From NCBI GenBank assembly GCA_016930895.1, contig JAFGFV010000156.1, positions 1-15,002 on the forward strand: 15,002 bases of DNA. The letters are read 5' to 3'. Position 1 is the stretch's first letter. Each line of letters begins with the position of its first letter. Made by a program: the position numbers and the translations under genes. Under the pieces are notes generated by a model, which saw only the letters and a list, made by a program, of their open reading frames with translations, did no database searches and was not told where the DNA came from. Positions 1-10,164 of this stretch are shown here, one piece after another. The DNA comes from Spirochaetales bacterium. Its GTDB lineage: Bacteria; Spirochaetota; Spirochaetia; SZUA-6; DRHE01.

Positions 1-1
1 G

Positions 2-1045
2 ACCAAGGTCTACACCTGCCAGGGCAAGAAGCTCGAGGAGGCGCAGGAGCTCGTGGCAGGGGATATCGGGATCCTGAACAAGATGGCTTCGGTGAACACC
101 AACGACACCCTGTGCTCTCCGGACCAGGATGTCGCCTACCTGGCGCTGCAGCTCCCGCAGCCGGTGCACGCCGTTGCCATCAACGCCGCGAGCAAGAAGG
201 ACGAGGACAAGATGAACCAGCTGCTGCAGCGGGCTGCGGAGGAGGACCTGACCTTCCAGATCACCTACAACAAGGAGACCAAGGAGACGGTCATCTCCGG
301 CATGGGCGAGCTGCACCTGGACATCATCCTGGACAAGATCCGGACCCAGGCGAAGATCGAGATGAACACCCGGGTGCCCCGGGTGGCCTACCGGGAGACG
401 ATCCGCAAGGACTCGGGCGCCGAGTACCAGCACAAGAAGCAGACCGGCGGGCACGGTCAGTACGCCAAGGTGGTTCTCGAGATCAAGCCGCTGCCCCGGG
501 GCGAGCAGTTCAACTTCGTGAACGGCGTCGTAGGCGGACGCATCTCGAAGGGCTACATCCCCGGAGTGGAAAAGGGGGTGCTGGAGGGAATGGAGGCGGG
601 CATCCTGGCGGGCTACCCCGTGGTGGACCTGGAAGCCAAGGTCACGGACGGCAAGGAGCACCCCGTCGACTCCTCCGAGCTGTCCTTCAAGCTGGCGGCG
701 CGGGGCGCGCTCCGGACCGCAATGGAAAAGGCCGACCCGGTGCTGCTGGAGCCGGTCATGAACCTGACCGTGTTCGTGGACGACCAGTATCTCGGCGACG
801 TGCTATCCGACCTGAGCTCCCGGCGCGGGCGCGTCCTGGGGCAGGAACCGGTGGGAGGCGGCATCCAGGAAGTCAAGGCCCAGGTCCCCCAGGCAGAGCT
901 TCTGCGCTACTCCATCGACCTGCGCTCCATCACCTCCGGCACCGCGGGCTTCGAGATGGAGTTCAGCCACTACAGCCCGATCACCGGCAAGATCGCCGAC
1001 CAGGTCGTGGCTGCGGCGGAGGCGTCGCGTCAGGAAGAGGAATAG
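2..1045 (+). CDS. fusA: Elongation factor G, C-terminal part (5' end outside window)
   Basis: Ribosomal translocase GTPase acting in the cytoplasm. The frame is open from base 2 and gives the last 347 residues, so the GTPase domain and part of domain II are missing. The fragment begins in domain II. Domain III follows (around residues 50-120, with AAEEDLTF and SGMGELHLDI), then domain IV (around 120-240, with VAYRETIRK, KQTGGHGQYAKV and the tip segment SKGYIPGVEKG), then domain V (GDVLSDLSSRRGRVLG and the terminal FSHYSPITGKI). Housekeeping EF-G usually has GRGQYG and N-x-RRG at the corresponding places. GHGQYA and SSRRGRVLG recall the EF-G-II/EF-G-like paralogues, so this may be the second EF-G of the genome. 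Without the GTPase domain I cannot settle which paralogue it is. The stop is TAG, and the converging gene ends six bases away with no obvious T-tract terminator between them. Confidence 0.95.
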   Translation, partial: TKVYTCQGKKLEEAQELVAGDIGILNKMASVNTNDTLCSPDQDVAYLALQLPQPVHAVAINAASKKDEDKMNQLLQRAAEEDLTFQITYNKETKETVISGMGELHLDIILDKIRTQAKIEMNTRVPRVAYRETIRKDSGAEYQHKKQTGGHGQYAKVVLEIKPLPRGEQFNFVNGVVGGRISKGYIPGVEKGVLEGMEAGILAGYPVVDLEAKVTDGKEHPVDSSELSFKLAARGALRTAMEKADPVLLEPVMNLTVFVDDQYLGDVLSDLSSRRGRVLGQEPVGGGIQEVKAQVPQAELLRYSIDLRSITSGTAGFEMEFSHYSPITGKIADQVVAAAEASRQEEE

Positions 1046-1051
1046 CGCGGT

Positions 1052-1465
1052 CTACAGCAGGAGCGCCCCGGGGAGCAGGAAGTGCAGCACGGCGATGACC
1101 AGGCCGGCGATGCCCAGGGGCACGCGGTACGTCGTCACGGTCTTCTCAAAGCCGCTGGTCTTGTCTCCTGAAGCCCCGGAGCGCTCCCGGATCAGCCCCA
1201 CCACCAGGGCCGCCCCCATGGCCAGCCCTGCCAGAGCCGGAAGCAGGTCCCCCACTACGGGCACTTGGTTGGGCGTCGCGTAGATCAAGAGCTTGAGGAA
1301 GCCCACCACCAAGGCGACGATCCCCAGAGACGTCTTGACGTTCCCGCGGCCGAGGATTTCAGCGTAGGGGGCAAAACCTTCGAAGCGTTCCGACAGCCGA
1401 TCCGCAGTCAGGGCCGCGCCGGCCAGCAGGTTCACCACGATCGACAGGAAGTAGAACTGCAGCAT
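1052..1465 (-). CDS. Small four-helix integral membrane protein, function unknown
   Basis: A 137-residue protein made almost wholly of hydrophobic helices at about residues 1-20, 44-63, 71-93 and 115-136. Short charged loops separate them (ADRLSERFEG, RERSGASGDKTSGFEK). I do not recognise a named family; the size and composition fit small conserved inner-membrane proteins of unknown role. ATG 1465 is favoured because GGAG lies at 1474-1477, eight bases upstream, and a promoter-like pair precedes it at 1501-1529. It can therefore be transcribed separately from the nnr operon upstream, from which a 90-base gap divides it. Its 3' end nearly touches the converging EF-G gene. Codon use resembles the neighbours, which supports a real gene. 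Confidence 0.8.
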   Translation of the reverse strand: MLQFYFLSIVVNLLAGAALTADRLSERFEGFAPYAEILGRGNVKTSLGIVALVVGFLKLLIYATPNQVPVVGDLLPALAGLAMGAALVVGLIRERSGASGDKTSGFEKTVTTYRVPLGIAGLVIAVLHFLLPGALLL

Positions 1466-1500
1466 AACGCCATCTCCGTCCGTGCAAGGATTACTCTCAT

Positions 1501-1529
1501 AGCATAGCTAATGCCCCACGGGAAGTCAA
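1501..1529 (-). promoter_or_regulatory. Sigma-70-type promoter for the four-helix membrane protein
   Basis: On the minus strand TTGACT (1529-1524) is followed after 17 bases by TATGCT (1506-1501). That is five of six and four of six matches to the vegetative consensus. The predicted start of transcription is near 1494, leaving a leader of about 29 bases that contains GGAG before ATG 1465. Seen by eye only. Confidence 0.5.
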
Positions 1530-1555
1530 ATATCCGCCCGCCCAGCCCGGCGCGC

Positions 1556-2128
1556 TCACCAGGCGGAGCTGGGCAGTGACAGGCGCGCTGACTCGCCGCC
1601 CGCCCGAACCTCGGCGTAGAGACGCTCAGACGCCGCCTCGAGCGGCAGCGCGGCCTGGAGCAGCACTTCCTCTTCGGGCGGCGGCGCGGGCGCGGAGTCG
1701 AAGTGGGACTCGGCGTCGGAGGCGCTCCGGGACCAGGCGAAACGCGCGAAGACGCGCTCCTCCGCGCCCTCCGCCCGGCCGCGGGCCCCTCCCGCGCGCT
1801 CCACCGTGACCGTAGCAAACACCACCTCGCCATACCGAAGGGCCCTGAGGGAGAGGGTGTACTCACCGAGCCGGGCGCTGCCGCCGGGAGACCCCAGGAA
1901 CCTGTAGGCCACCAGGCCGAGCACCAGGAGAATGGCGATGTCCGCGAGGATGATGAGGAGGCTTCGGTTGCGCCGGAGGAAGCTCCCGCCCCCGGGAGGA
2001 ACCGGGGCCGCCGGCATGGAGAGGCGTTCCTCGCGGTTGTAGTGAAAGCTCAGATCCAAACGGCGGGAACCGGAGGGCTCCCCCTCAGGCTCGGAGCCCG
2101 GCGACCTCCGTTTCTTCTTCCCGAACAC
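1556..2128 (-). CDS. Membrane-anchored protein of unknown function, third gene of the nnr operon
   Basis: A 190-residue protein I do not recognise. It opens with a basic, polar cytoplasmic segment (MFGKKKRRS, residues 1-56, Pro/Gly/Ser-rich in part). One transmembrane helix follows at about 57-78 (LLIILADIAILLVLGLVAYRF), then an outward-facing domain of about 110 residues rich in alternating hydrophobic positions, as in a small beta domain. No cysteines and no catalytic motif are evident. The start is GTG at 2128, six bases after the NnrD stop, with only a weak Shine-Dalgarno (GGAA upstream), so translation probably depends on coupling to nnr. Downstream is a 90-base gap with a separate promoter, which makes this the last gene of the operon. 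Long antisense frames here are shadows of GC-rich codons. Confidence 0.7.
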   Translation of the reverse strand: MFGKKKRRSPGSEPEGEPSGSRRLDLSFHYNREERLSMPAAPVPPGGGSFLRRNRSLLIILADIAILLVLGLVAYRFLGSPGGSARLGEYTLSLRALRYGEVVFATVTVERAGGARGRAEGAEERVFARFAWSRSASDAESHFDSAPAPPPEEEVLLQAALPLEAASERLYAEVRAGGESARLSLPSSAW

Positions 2129-2134
2129 GGCGCT

Positions 2135-3646
2135 TCAGGGGTTCCGGCTCAGGAGCGACACGAACGGCAGCAGCTCGTCGGCGGTGAAGTACCCCCGGGC
2201 CTCCAGGGCCCGCCGGCCGGCGACGCTGTGCAGCAGCACCCCCACGCGGGCCGCAGCCGTGGGCTCGATGCCTCCCGCCAGCTGCCCGGCGATGATCCCC
2301 GAGAGCACGTCCCCGCTCCCGCCGGTCGCCAGAGCGGGGTTCATCCCGTCCAGGACCCACAGGCGTCCGTCCGGCGCGCACACGTAGGTGCAGTGAGCTT
2401 TGAGCACGATCGTGGCCCGAAGAGCGGCGCTGGTCCGCCGGAGAAGCGGCACGGGGTCAGCCAGGACCGCCCCCACCTCTTGCCCCGTCAACCGGGCAAG
2501 CTCCCCCGGGTGAGGCGTGAGCACCCAGCGTTCTCCCAGGGAGACCCGGCGCCGCTTCGAAAGGCCGGCCAGCAGGCTCAGCCCGTCTGCGTCCAGGAGC
2601 CCTGGCAGCCCGCAGCCCAGCAGCTGCTCCAGCCACTGCTCTCGGTCCCCGCTCATGCCCCAGCCGGGCCCGACCAGAAGGGCCGTGAACCGCTCGAGGG
2701 GCAGCGCGGACGGCGCCGCCTCGGGGTCCCAGCCGCGGATCATCACCGAGCTGTAGGCGGCCACGCAGGCCGGGTAAAGCTCGCGCTGCATGTGCAAGGT
2801 CACCAGCCCGGTGCGGCTGCGGGCGGCCGCGTGAGAGCACAGCCAGGCAGCGCCGGTCGTCCCCTCGGAGCCCGCGAACACGGCGAGATGGCCACGGGCG
2901 GTCTTGTACGTTTCCGGGGCAATCGGGCACAGAAGCTCCCCCAGGGAGGTTTCTTCCAGGAGCTCCGCCTGGATCTCCGGCGCCTCCAGCAGCTGCGGCG
3001 GAAAGACCCCCCGGATCACCCGGATCTCGCCGCACAGGGGCCGGGCATCGGGCAGGTAGAGGCACAGCTTGGGGAGCCCCATGGTCAGCGTGGCTGTAGC
3101 CCGCACCGCCGCGTACCCCTTGCGAAAGCTGTCCCCGACCCCGCTAGGCACGTCCACCGCCACGGTCTTGGCGCCCGAGGCGTTGACCGCCCCGACCAGA
3201 GCTCCGAAACCCCCGCGGGCTTCCCCCTTGAGCCCGGTGCCCAGCAGCCCGTCCACCACCCAGGCAGCGCGGCTCAGGCGGCGGCGGACCGCCGAAGGGC
3301 GCTGCTCGAAGTCCACGACTTCGGCGCCGAGGGCTTCGAGGGTCCGCAGGTGCGCTTCGGCCAGGCTGCCGGCGTGGGGCGGGCCCGCTCCCAGCACGAC
3401 CAGGAGGTCGCGCTTGCCCTCCAGCAGGCACAGGCGTGCCATCACCAGGGCGTCGCCGCCGTTGTTCCCCCTGCCAGCCAGGAAGACGACCTCCCCCTCG
3501 GGCAGGCGGCCGCCCCACACGTGCCCGCGGAGCTCCCGGTACCCCCCGCCCGCGGCACCCTCCATCAGCAAGATCTGCGGAATGTGGAAGCGCTCCATGG
3601 CAAGGCGGTCGATCCCGGCCATGCTCGCGGAGTCAACGATCTTCAT
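2135..3646 (-). CDS. nnr: Bifunctional NAD(P)H-hydrate epimerase / ADP-dependent (S)-NAD(P)H-hydrate dehydratase
   Basis: Metabolite-repair enzyme of 503 residues. The N-terminal YjeF domain interconverts the R and S epimers of hydrated NAD(P)H; the C-terminal ribokinase-like domain dehydrates the S form using ADP. Epimerase domain (about 1-215): AGRGNNGGDALVMAR (57-71), VDGLLGTGLKG (131-141) and AVDVPSG (163-169). Dehydratase domain (about 235-503): TYKTARGHLAVFAGS (246-260), LLDADG (350-355), TPHPGEL (377-383) and NPALATGGSGDVLSGIIAG (436-454), whose D446 is the expected catalytic base. Fused length is usual for bacteria. ATG 3646 is chosen over an in-frame TTG at 3664 because of a strong GGGAGGG at 3652-3658. 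The gene overlaps the end of the upstream lipoprotein gene by 14 bases, implying translational coupling, and is followed after six bases by the next gene. Both active sites look intact. Confidence 0.95.
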   Translation of the reverse strand: MKIVDSASMAGIDRLAMERFHIPQILLMEGAAGGGYRELRGHVWGGRLPEGEVVFLAGRGNNGGDALVMARLCLLEGKRDLLVVLGAGPPHAGSLAEAHLRTLEALGAEVVDFEQRPSAVRRRLSRAAWVVDGLLGTGLKGEARGGFGALVGAVNASGAKTVAVDVPSGVGDSFRKGYAAVRATATLTMGLPKLCLYLPDARPLCGEIRVIRGVFPPQLLEAPEIQAELLEETSLGELLCPIAPETYKTARGHLAVFAGSEGTTGAAWLCSHAAARSRTGLVTLHMQRELYPACVAAYSSVMIRGWDPEAAPSALPLERFTALLVGPGWGMSGDREQWLEQLLGCGLPGLLDADGLSLLAGLSKRRRVSLGERWVLTPHPGELARLTGQEVGAVLADPVPLLRRTSAALRATIVLKAHCTYVCAPDGRLWVLDGMNPALATGGSGDVLSGIIAGQLAGGIEPTAAARVGVLLHSVAGRRALEARGYFTADELLPFVSLLSRNP

Positions 3647-4898
3647 CGGAACCCTCCCGGACAAGTCTGTCGCTGCGCCACCAGACGATCTTGGCCTCGT
3701 ATTCCTCCCCGAGCAGGGCGTAGAGAATGCCGGAAGCCGACAGCCCCACCTGCTTGTAGTACAGCTCTGAGTCCTCCATCACCACGTAGCGCCGGGCCAG
3801 CTCCCGCCCCCCCGACTCCAGGATCAGGAGCTGGAACAGGTTCGCATCCTCCCGACGCAGCAGGAAGAACTGCCCCCCCTCGCTGGTTCCGAGCAGCTCG
3901 TACGAAGGGGCCGGGATCTCGACCTCCTGCGCCCCGATGCGTTCCTTTCGGGTTTCGTCCTGGGGCACCTCGACGTAGCGCTCGTATCGTCCGGTACGCA
4001 GGTCCAGCTCGTAGATCCTGGCCGCGTACGCCGGGGCCCCCTCCTGCTCGGCGGTGGGATCATCGGCCGCGCCGGCATAGTAGTACAGAAGAAGCTCCAG
4101 CGCATCGCCGGTCATGTCCGGGACGAGCTTGCCCACCGAAGGAATCACCTTGCGGCCGTCGTCCAGAAGCGGCAAGTGCTCCTGGTCGATCCTGACCTCG
4201 TAGCGGAGGGACCCCTCCTTGGAATACCAGAACACCTGCCAGAACTGCGGGGTCCGGCAGATCACGACCAGCTCATCGCGCTCGGTCACCCAGATGCTCT
4301 CCACGTACGGGAAAGGCGTACCCCCGACCCCCTCCTGCCCGATAAAATCCAGGAGGTTGCCCCGGCGGTCGAAACGCAGGATCACCCGGTCCAGAAGGAC
4401 CTTGAGCTCCCGATCCCGCACCTGGCGCTCTTCCGCGACCATGTCCTCCACGTACAGCTGCTTGGAGGAATCCACCGCCAGCTCGCCAAGACGGCGGAAG
4501 GGATAGGCGACCGCCTGTTTGGTGGCCGCCACGTCCGTCTCGGAACTCTCGGCAAAGGAGACGGGGGGAGGATTCGTGTCCGGATTGTACAGGAGAAAGA
4601 TCAGATCGCCGTAGGAGGAGAACCCCATGACCTTCTGCGAGTTCCCGTTGGCGATGTAAAACAGGCCGTCCCGCATCGCAATCCGGGTCTTGTCCCCGTA
4701 CCGGGTACCTTCGATCTGGAAGAGGTCGATCTGGTTGTCCATCTTGCCGATCGAAAGCGAGAACAGCTCCTCGCGGGCAAGCTCCTCGACACCGCGCGCG
4801 GGACACGAGGACATGAGCAGCGCGGCAAGGGTCCCGAGAATGCTCACGAGGATCGCTTTGATCTTCCCGGGCATCAGAACAGACAGGGGTGGGCTCAT
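3633..4898 (-). CDS. Probable lipoprotein resembling the spirochaete LIC_12708 family, function unknown
   Basis: A 421-residue envelope protein. The N-terminus has a hydrophobic segment (KIKAILVSILGTLAALL, residues 12-28) followed by MSSC, a relaxed spirochaete-type lipobox with lipidated Cys at about 32. The mature part holds many short beta-like repeats (DLFQIEGTRYGDKTRIAMRD, YIANGNSQKVMGFSSYGD, VILRFDRRGNLLDFIGQEG, RIYELDLRTGRYERYVEVP). They resemble blades of a propeller, possibly NHL/WD-like. From memory it matches a spirochaete-restricted family labelled LIC_12708, whose role is unknown. ATG 4898 fits the promoter at 4914-4943; an in-frame start at 5072 lies upstream of that promoter and is unlikely, and ATG 4874 is an alternative. 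No Shine-Dalgarno precedes either ATG. It is first in the operon, overlapping nnr by 14 bases. The linkage to nnr gives no clear functional clue. Confidence 0.82.
   Translation of the reverse strand: MSPPLSVLMPGKIKAILVSILGTLAALLMSSCPARGVEELAREELFSLSIGKMDNQIDLFQIEGTRYGDKTRIAMRDGLFYIANGNSQKVMGFSSYGDLIFLLYNPDTNPPPVSFAESSETDVAATKQAVAYPFRRLGELAVDSSKQLYVEDMVAEERQVRDRELKVLLDRVILRFDRRGNLLDFIGQEGVGGTPFPYVESIWVTERDELVVICRTPQFWQVFWYSKEGSLRYEVRIDQEHLPLLDDGRKVIPSVGKLVPDMTGDALELLLYYYAGAADDPTAEQEGAPAYAARIYELDLRTGRYERYVEVPQDETRKERIGAQEVEIPAPSYELLGTSEGGQFFLLRREDANLFQLLILESGGRELARRYVVMEDSELYYKQVGLSASGILYALLGEEYEAKIVWWRSDRLVREGSDEDR
3652..3658 (-). promoter_or_regulatory. Shine-Dalgarno that decides the nnr start
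   Basis: GGGAGGG on the minus strand, about six bases before ATG 3646 and inside the final codons of the lipoprotein gene. It favours this ATG over the in-frame TTG at 3664, which would place the site within the coding region. Confidence 0.75.
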
Positions 4899-4913
4899 CG
4901 AAAAACCAGCGCC

Positions 4914-4943
4914 ACTATACACTCGGGGTCCACGGAGTGTCAA
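4914..4943 (-). promoter_or_regulatory. Near-consensus sigma-70 promoter of the lipoprotein-nnr operon
   Basis: The minus strand reads TTGACA (4943-4938), an 18-base spacer, then TATAGT (4919-4914). That is a perfect -35 and five of six at -10. Transcription should begin near 4907, only about nine bases before ATG 4898. It is the best promoter match I found in the window. Confidence 0.75.
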
Positions 4944-4951
4944 CGACGGCT

Positions 4952-5002
4952 CCGGCTGCGACTCGGGCGCTCGCGCCGGGCGGGGCGGAAGGCCGCAGCC
5001 GG
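4952..5002. repeat. Inverted repeat between two divergent promoters
   Basis: CCGGCTGCG at 4952-4960 and its exact complement CGCAGCCGG at 4994-5002 are separated by 33 very GC-rich bases. Both arms lie between the -35 boxes of the lipoprotein operon and secA. It could be a pair of half-sites for a regulator or just a product of high GC. The rest of the 4944-5028 spacer shows nothing else I can name. Confidence 0.45.
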
Positions 5003-5028
5003 CCCCTCCCGGCTCGAGCTTGATCGCC

Positions 5029-5058
5029 TTGACCGCCGTTCCGCAAACCCGGTACATT
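5029..5058 (+). promoter_or_regulatory. Sigma-70-type promoter of secA
   Basis: TTGACC (5029-5034), an 18-base spacer, and TACATT (5053-5058): five of six and four of six consensus matches. The predicted transcription start at about 5065-5066 coincides with ATG 5066, seven bases past the -10 box. That is the spacing typical of leaderless genes. Confidence 0.55.
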
Positions 5059-5065
5059 GATCGAT

Positions 5066-7903
<2,838 letters not shown>

Positions 7904-7920
7904 CCGCGGTCTGCCCGGCC

Positions 7921-7960
7921 GGCAGGCGACGGCAGGCGACGGCAGGCGACGGCAGGCGGC
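7921..7960. repeat. Tandem repeat, four copies of a 10-bp unit
   Basis: Three exact copies of GGCAGGCGAC and a fourth with one change (GGCAGGCGGC) fill most of the 61-base gap between the converging ends of secA and the bactofilin-like gene. Just upstream, CTGCC-CGGCC-GGCAG (7911-7925) could form a short hairpin with the first copy. No T tract follows, so it is not a classic intrinsic terminator. Copy number could vary between strains. Confidence 0.9.
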
Positions 7961-7964
7961 GAGC

Positions 7965-9062
7965 TCAGCCCGCCGCCGAACGGGCCTGGACCCTCAGGTA
8001 CTGAAGGGTACCCCCTATCCCGTATAGAACGGCCACCACGACCTCGATCGTCCCCACGGCGGCCAGAAAACGCCCGACCGCCTCGAAGAGGGGATTGCTG
8101 AGCAGGGAGAACAGGATGCCCAGGACCACAGGCCCTTTCAGGACGAGCAGGCCGAGAAGCCCGGAGGTGTACGCCGAGCCGCCGTCATCCTGCTGCCGGC
8201 GCATCCACATCCCGAGCCTGACCGCCACGGCCACGAACCCGAAGTACCCCACCAGCACCACGACCACGGCTACGAGCGGGATCACGACGATCCCGACGAT
8301 CGAAGCCGCGAGCAGTCCCACCACCAGCGGCAGTACCAGCGCCGCGAGCACCAGATACAGAACCGCCCCACGCCAGTAGGTCCCCATCACTCCCGTCAGA
8401 CCCGCGAGGTGCTGGCGGCCGAAATGGATGAACAGAAACAGCACGAGCAGGAAGAGGATCACCCCCAACAGCTCGATGATGAAGCGGAAGGTGGCGGCGG
8501 ACTGCTCCGAGGCCAGGAAGTTGATGAACGGGATCTTGAGATTGGGAAGTGACTGCTTGTTTCCCTTGATCTGAGCCCGGCGGTCGGCCTCGATGCTCCC
8601 CCCTAGGGCCACGACGTTTCCGGTCACCACGGACTGAGGCAGGAGCTCGATGTCCGCCCCCAGTGCCCAGACGTCTCCCTCGACGGTGCCGCGGACGCTC
8701 ACGTGCCCGCCGACACTGATCACGTCCCCCCTCTTGATCCCCGCGATCTCGACGGGGCGCCCGATCACCAGTCCCCGGGGTGAGAGAAAGGACAGGCCGT
8801 TCAGGGCAATCACGAAACTCTGCTTCCCGGCCCGCAAGTTGACCCGCACGGGGAACAGATTCCAGCTGCGGGTGCGTCCCTGCTCTTCGGAACGCTCCAG
8901 GAAACCGAACGCCACCCGCGCCCCCCCTTCGGCTCCCTGGAACTCCAGGATTCCGGGCTGCACGATGTAGCGCGTTGGCCCGTCTGCAGCCTCCTGAGCG
9001 TTCGCCCGCAGTATCGTGAACAGGGCCAGCAGGCCGATCAGGACAAACAAGATTCTTCTCAC
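7965..9062 (-). CDS. Exported membrane protein with bactofilin-like beta segment and C-terminal helices
   Basis: A 365-residue protein. A signal peptide (MRRILFVLIGLLALFTILRA, probable cleavage after ANA at 22) precedes an extracytoplasmic region. Residues about 108-168 contain short repeats typical of the polymer-forming (bactofilin) right-handed beta-helix: GDVISVGGHVSVRGTVEGDV, GADIELLPQSVVTGNVVALG and GSIEADRRAQIKGN. Hydrophobic helices follow at about 193-213, 232-254, 256-285, 300-322 and 328-350. This mixed architecture is seen in many bacteria under the label 'polymer-forming cytoskeletal' proteins, but the role is not established. The signal peptide predicts that the beta segment faces outward, unlike true cytosolic bactofilins. 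The start is GTG 9062, eight bases after GAGG (9071-9074). It lies 67 bases after the second M23 gene and is probably the last gene of that operon, suggesting a link to cell-wall remodelling. Confidence 0.8.
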   Translation of the reverse strand: MRRILFVLIGLLALFTILRANAQEAADGPTRYIVQPGILEFQGAEGGARVAFGFLERSEEQGRTRSWNLFPVRVNLRAGKQSFVIALNGLSFLSPRGLVIGRPVEIAGIKRGDVISVGGHVSVRGTVEGDVWALGADIELLPQSVVTGNVVALGGSIEADRRAQIKGNKQSLPNLKIPFINFLASEQSAATFRFIIELLGVILFLLVLFLFIHFGRQHLAGLTGVMGTYWRGAVLYLVLAALVLPLVVGLLAASIVGIVVIPLVAVVVVLVGYFGFVAVAVRLGMWMRRQQDDGGSAYTSGLLGLLVLKGPVVLGILFSLLSNPLFEAVGRFLAAVGTIEVVVAVLYGIGGTLQYLRVQARSAAG

Positions 9063-9129
9063 TGCGCTACCCTCAATACCTCACGCTGACGAAGGATCCG
9101 CCCCTCCGTCCCGAAGCCTCCGGCCGGGC

Positions 9130-10164
9130 TCAGAACCTGTTGGTCAGCAGGCCAGCCGGGTCGATGGGCATTCCGTTCCTGCGAAGCTCGAAATGCACGT
9201 GCGGACCGGTGGAGCGGCCGGTGGATCCCACGAGGCCGATCCGCTGGCCCCGGCTCACGGTGGCGCCGCGCTTGACCAGGATCTGGCTGAGATGGCCGTA
9301 CACGGACGAAAAGCCCACCTGGTGGCGCACCAGGACGTAGTTTCCGAGTACCGCATCCCACCCGGCGGCCACCACCCGGCCGTCCAGACTGACCCGTACC
9401 GGCGTACCCGTCGGCGCTGCGATGTCCAGCCCGCGATGGAACTGGACGTTGTCTGAGAAGGGGTCCTTGCGGTAACCGAACGCGGAGGAGAGGAAGCCGA
9501 AGACCGGACGCAGAAACGCGGTCCCGGTCACGACGCTGCGCTCGATCCCGCTGTGCTGCACGCCGGGAAAGAAGAGGCTCACCCCCCGCGCGACCGCTTC
9601 CGGCCCAATCCCGTTGACCTGCAGCACAACCTCCTGCGGGACACTGTGTTCAGCGCAGAGTTCCTCGAGGCTCGACGAGATTTCGATGAAGATGCCGTCC
9701 TGGTTGGGCACCTTGATCTCCTCGCCGATGCGCACCAGGTGCACGCCGCTGCCCCACTCCCGGTTCAGCGATGCAATGGTGTCCAGGTCCACGTTGAAGC
9801 GTTCGGCGATCCCCGAAAGGGTGTCCCCCTGCCGGACCCGGTAGGACTTGATGTGCAGGGGAAGCACGCCCAGCGAACCGCCCCCCACCGAGCCGCTTTC
9901 GGGCCCCGTTATCTCGGGTTCCGCCTGCGGCGGCGACTCCGTCTCCGGCGAACGGAACACCCATCCTTCGGGAAAATACAGGTACCTGCTCTTCTCGGCC
10001 ACGATCCGCGCCACGTGGGTGCAGGCGATCGCGGCGGAGGCGCAGACGAAAGCACCGGCGATGAGGACCCTGACGTGGGGCGGCCGGAAGCCTCCGCGAC
10101 CCAGCCGGTCCACACCCCTCCGCGTCCGGCGTGCGAGCCTAGTGCAGGTACTTGAACGGATCAA
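9130..10164 (-). CDS. LysM-containing M23 family metallopeptidase (second of pair)
   Basis: Zinc peptidase of 344 residues predicted to cut peptidoglycan cross-links outside the inner membrane. A hydrophobic segment at about 32-48 (VLIAGAFVCASAAIAC) is either a signal anchor or an atypical lipoprotein signal (AIAC). A LysM domain occupies 107-152 (YRVRQGDTLSGIAERFNVDL...IKVP), and a weaker LysM-like stretch follows at about 158-200. The M23 domain at 225-340 has the metal and catalytic residues H243 and D247 (HRGLD), H291 (YGHLS) and HVH at 322-324, so it looks active. TTG 10164 overlaps the previous gene by 26 bases and has AAGGGGG six bases upstream. GTG 10113, with GGAGG three bases away, is an equally serious alternative that would remove 17 residues. 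It is in one operon with a second M23 gene upstream and the bactofilin-like gene downstream. Confidence 0.9.
   Translation of the reverse strand: MIRSSTCTRLARRTRRGVDRLGRGGFRPPHVRVLIAGAFVCASAAIACTHVARIVAEKSRYLYFPEGWVFRSPETESPPQAEPEITGPESGSVGGGSLGVLPLHIKSYRVRQGDTLSGIAERFNVDLDTIASLNREWGSGVHLVRIGEEIKVPNQDGIFIEISSSLEELCAEHSVPQEVVLQVNGIGPEAVARGVSLFFPGVQHSGIERSVVTGTAFLRPVFGFLSSAFGYRKDPFSDNVQFHRGLDIAAPTGTPVRVSLDGRVVAAGWDAVLGNYVLVRHQVGFSSVYGHLSQILVKRGATVSRGQRIGLVGSTGRSTGPHVHFELRRNGMPIDPAGLLTNRF

Noticed and set aside
1046..1075. Possible bidirectional terminator at the EF-G / membrane-protein convergence
   Set aside because: A small CCCCGGGG palindrome exists within the membrane protein's last codons, but there is no T tract and no stable stem beyond what GC content predicts.
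1703..4195. Very long plus-strand open frame (830 residues) opposite the lipoprotein-nnr operon
   Set aside because: It is antisense to three well-supported genes, has low-complexity Arg/Pro/Ala/Gly composition and shows no domain; a normal shadow in GC-rich DNA.
9959..10164. Second M23 protein as a definite lipoprotein
   Set aside because: AIAC lacks the usual Leu/Val/Ile at -3, and several upstream residues depend on the unresolved start; a plain signal anchor is as likely.
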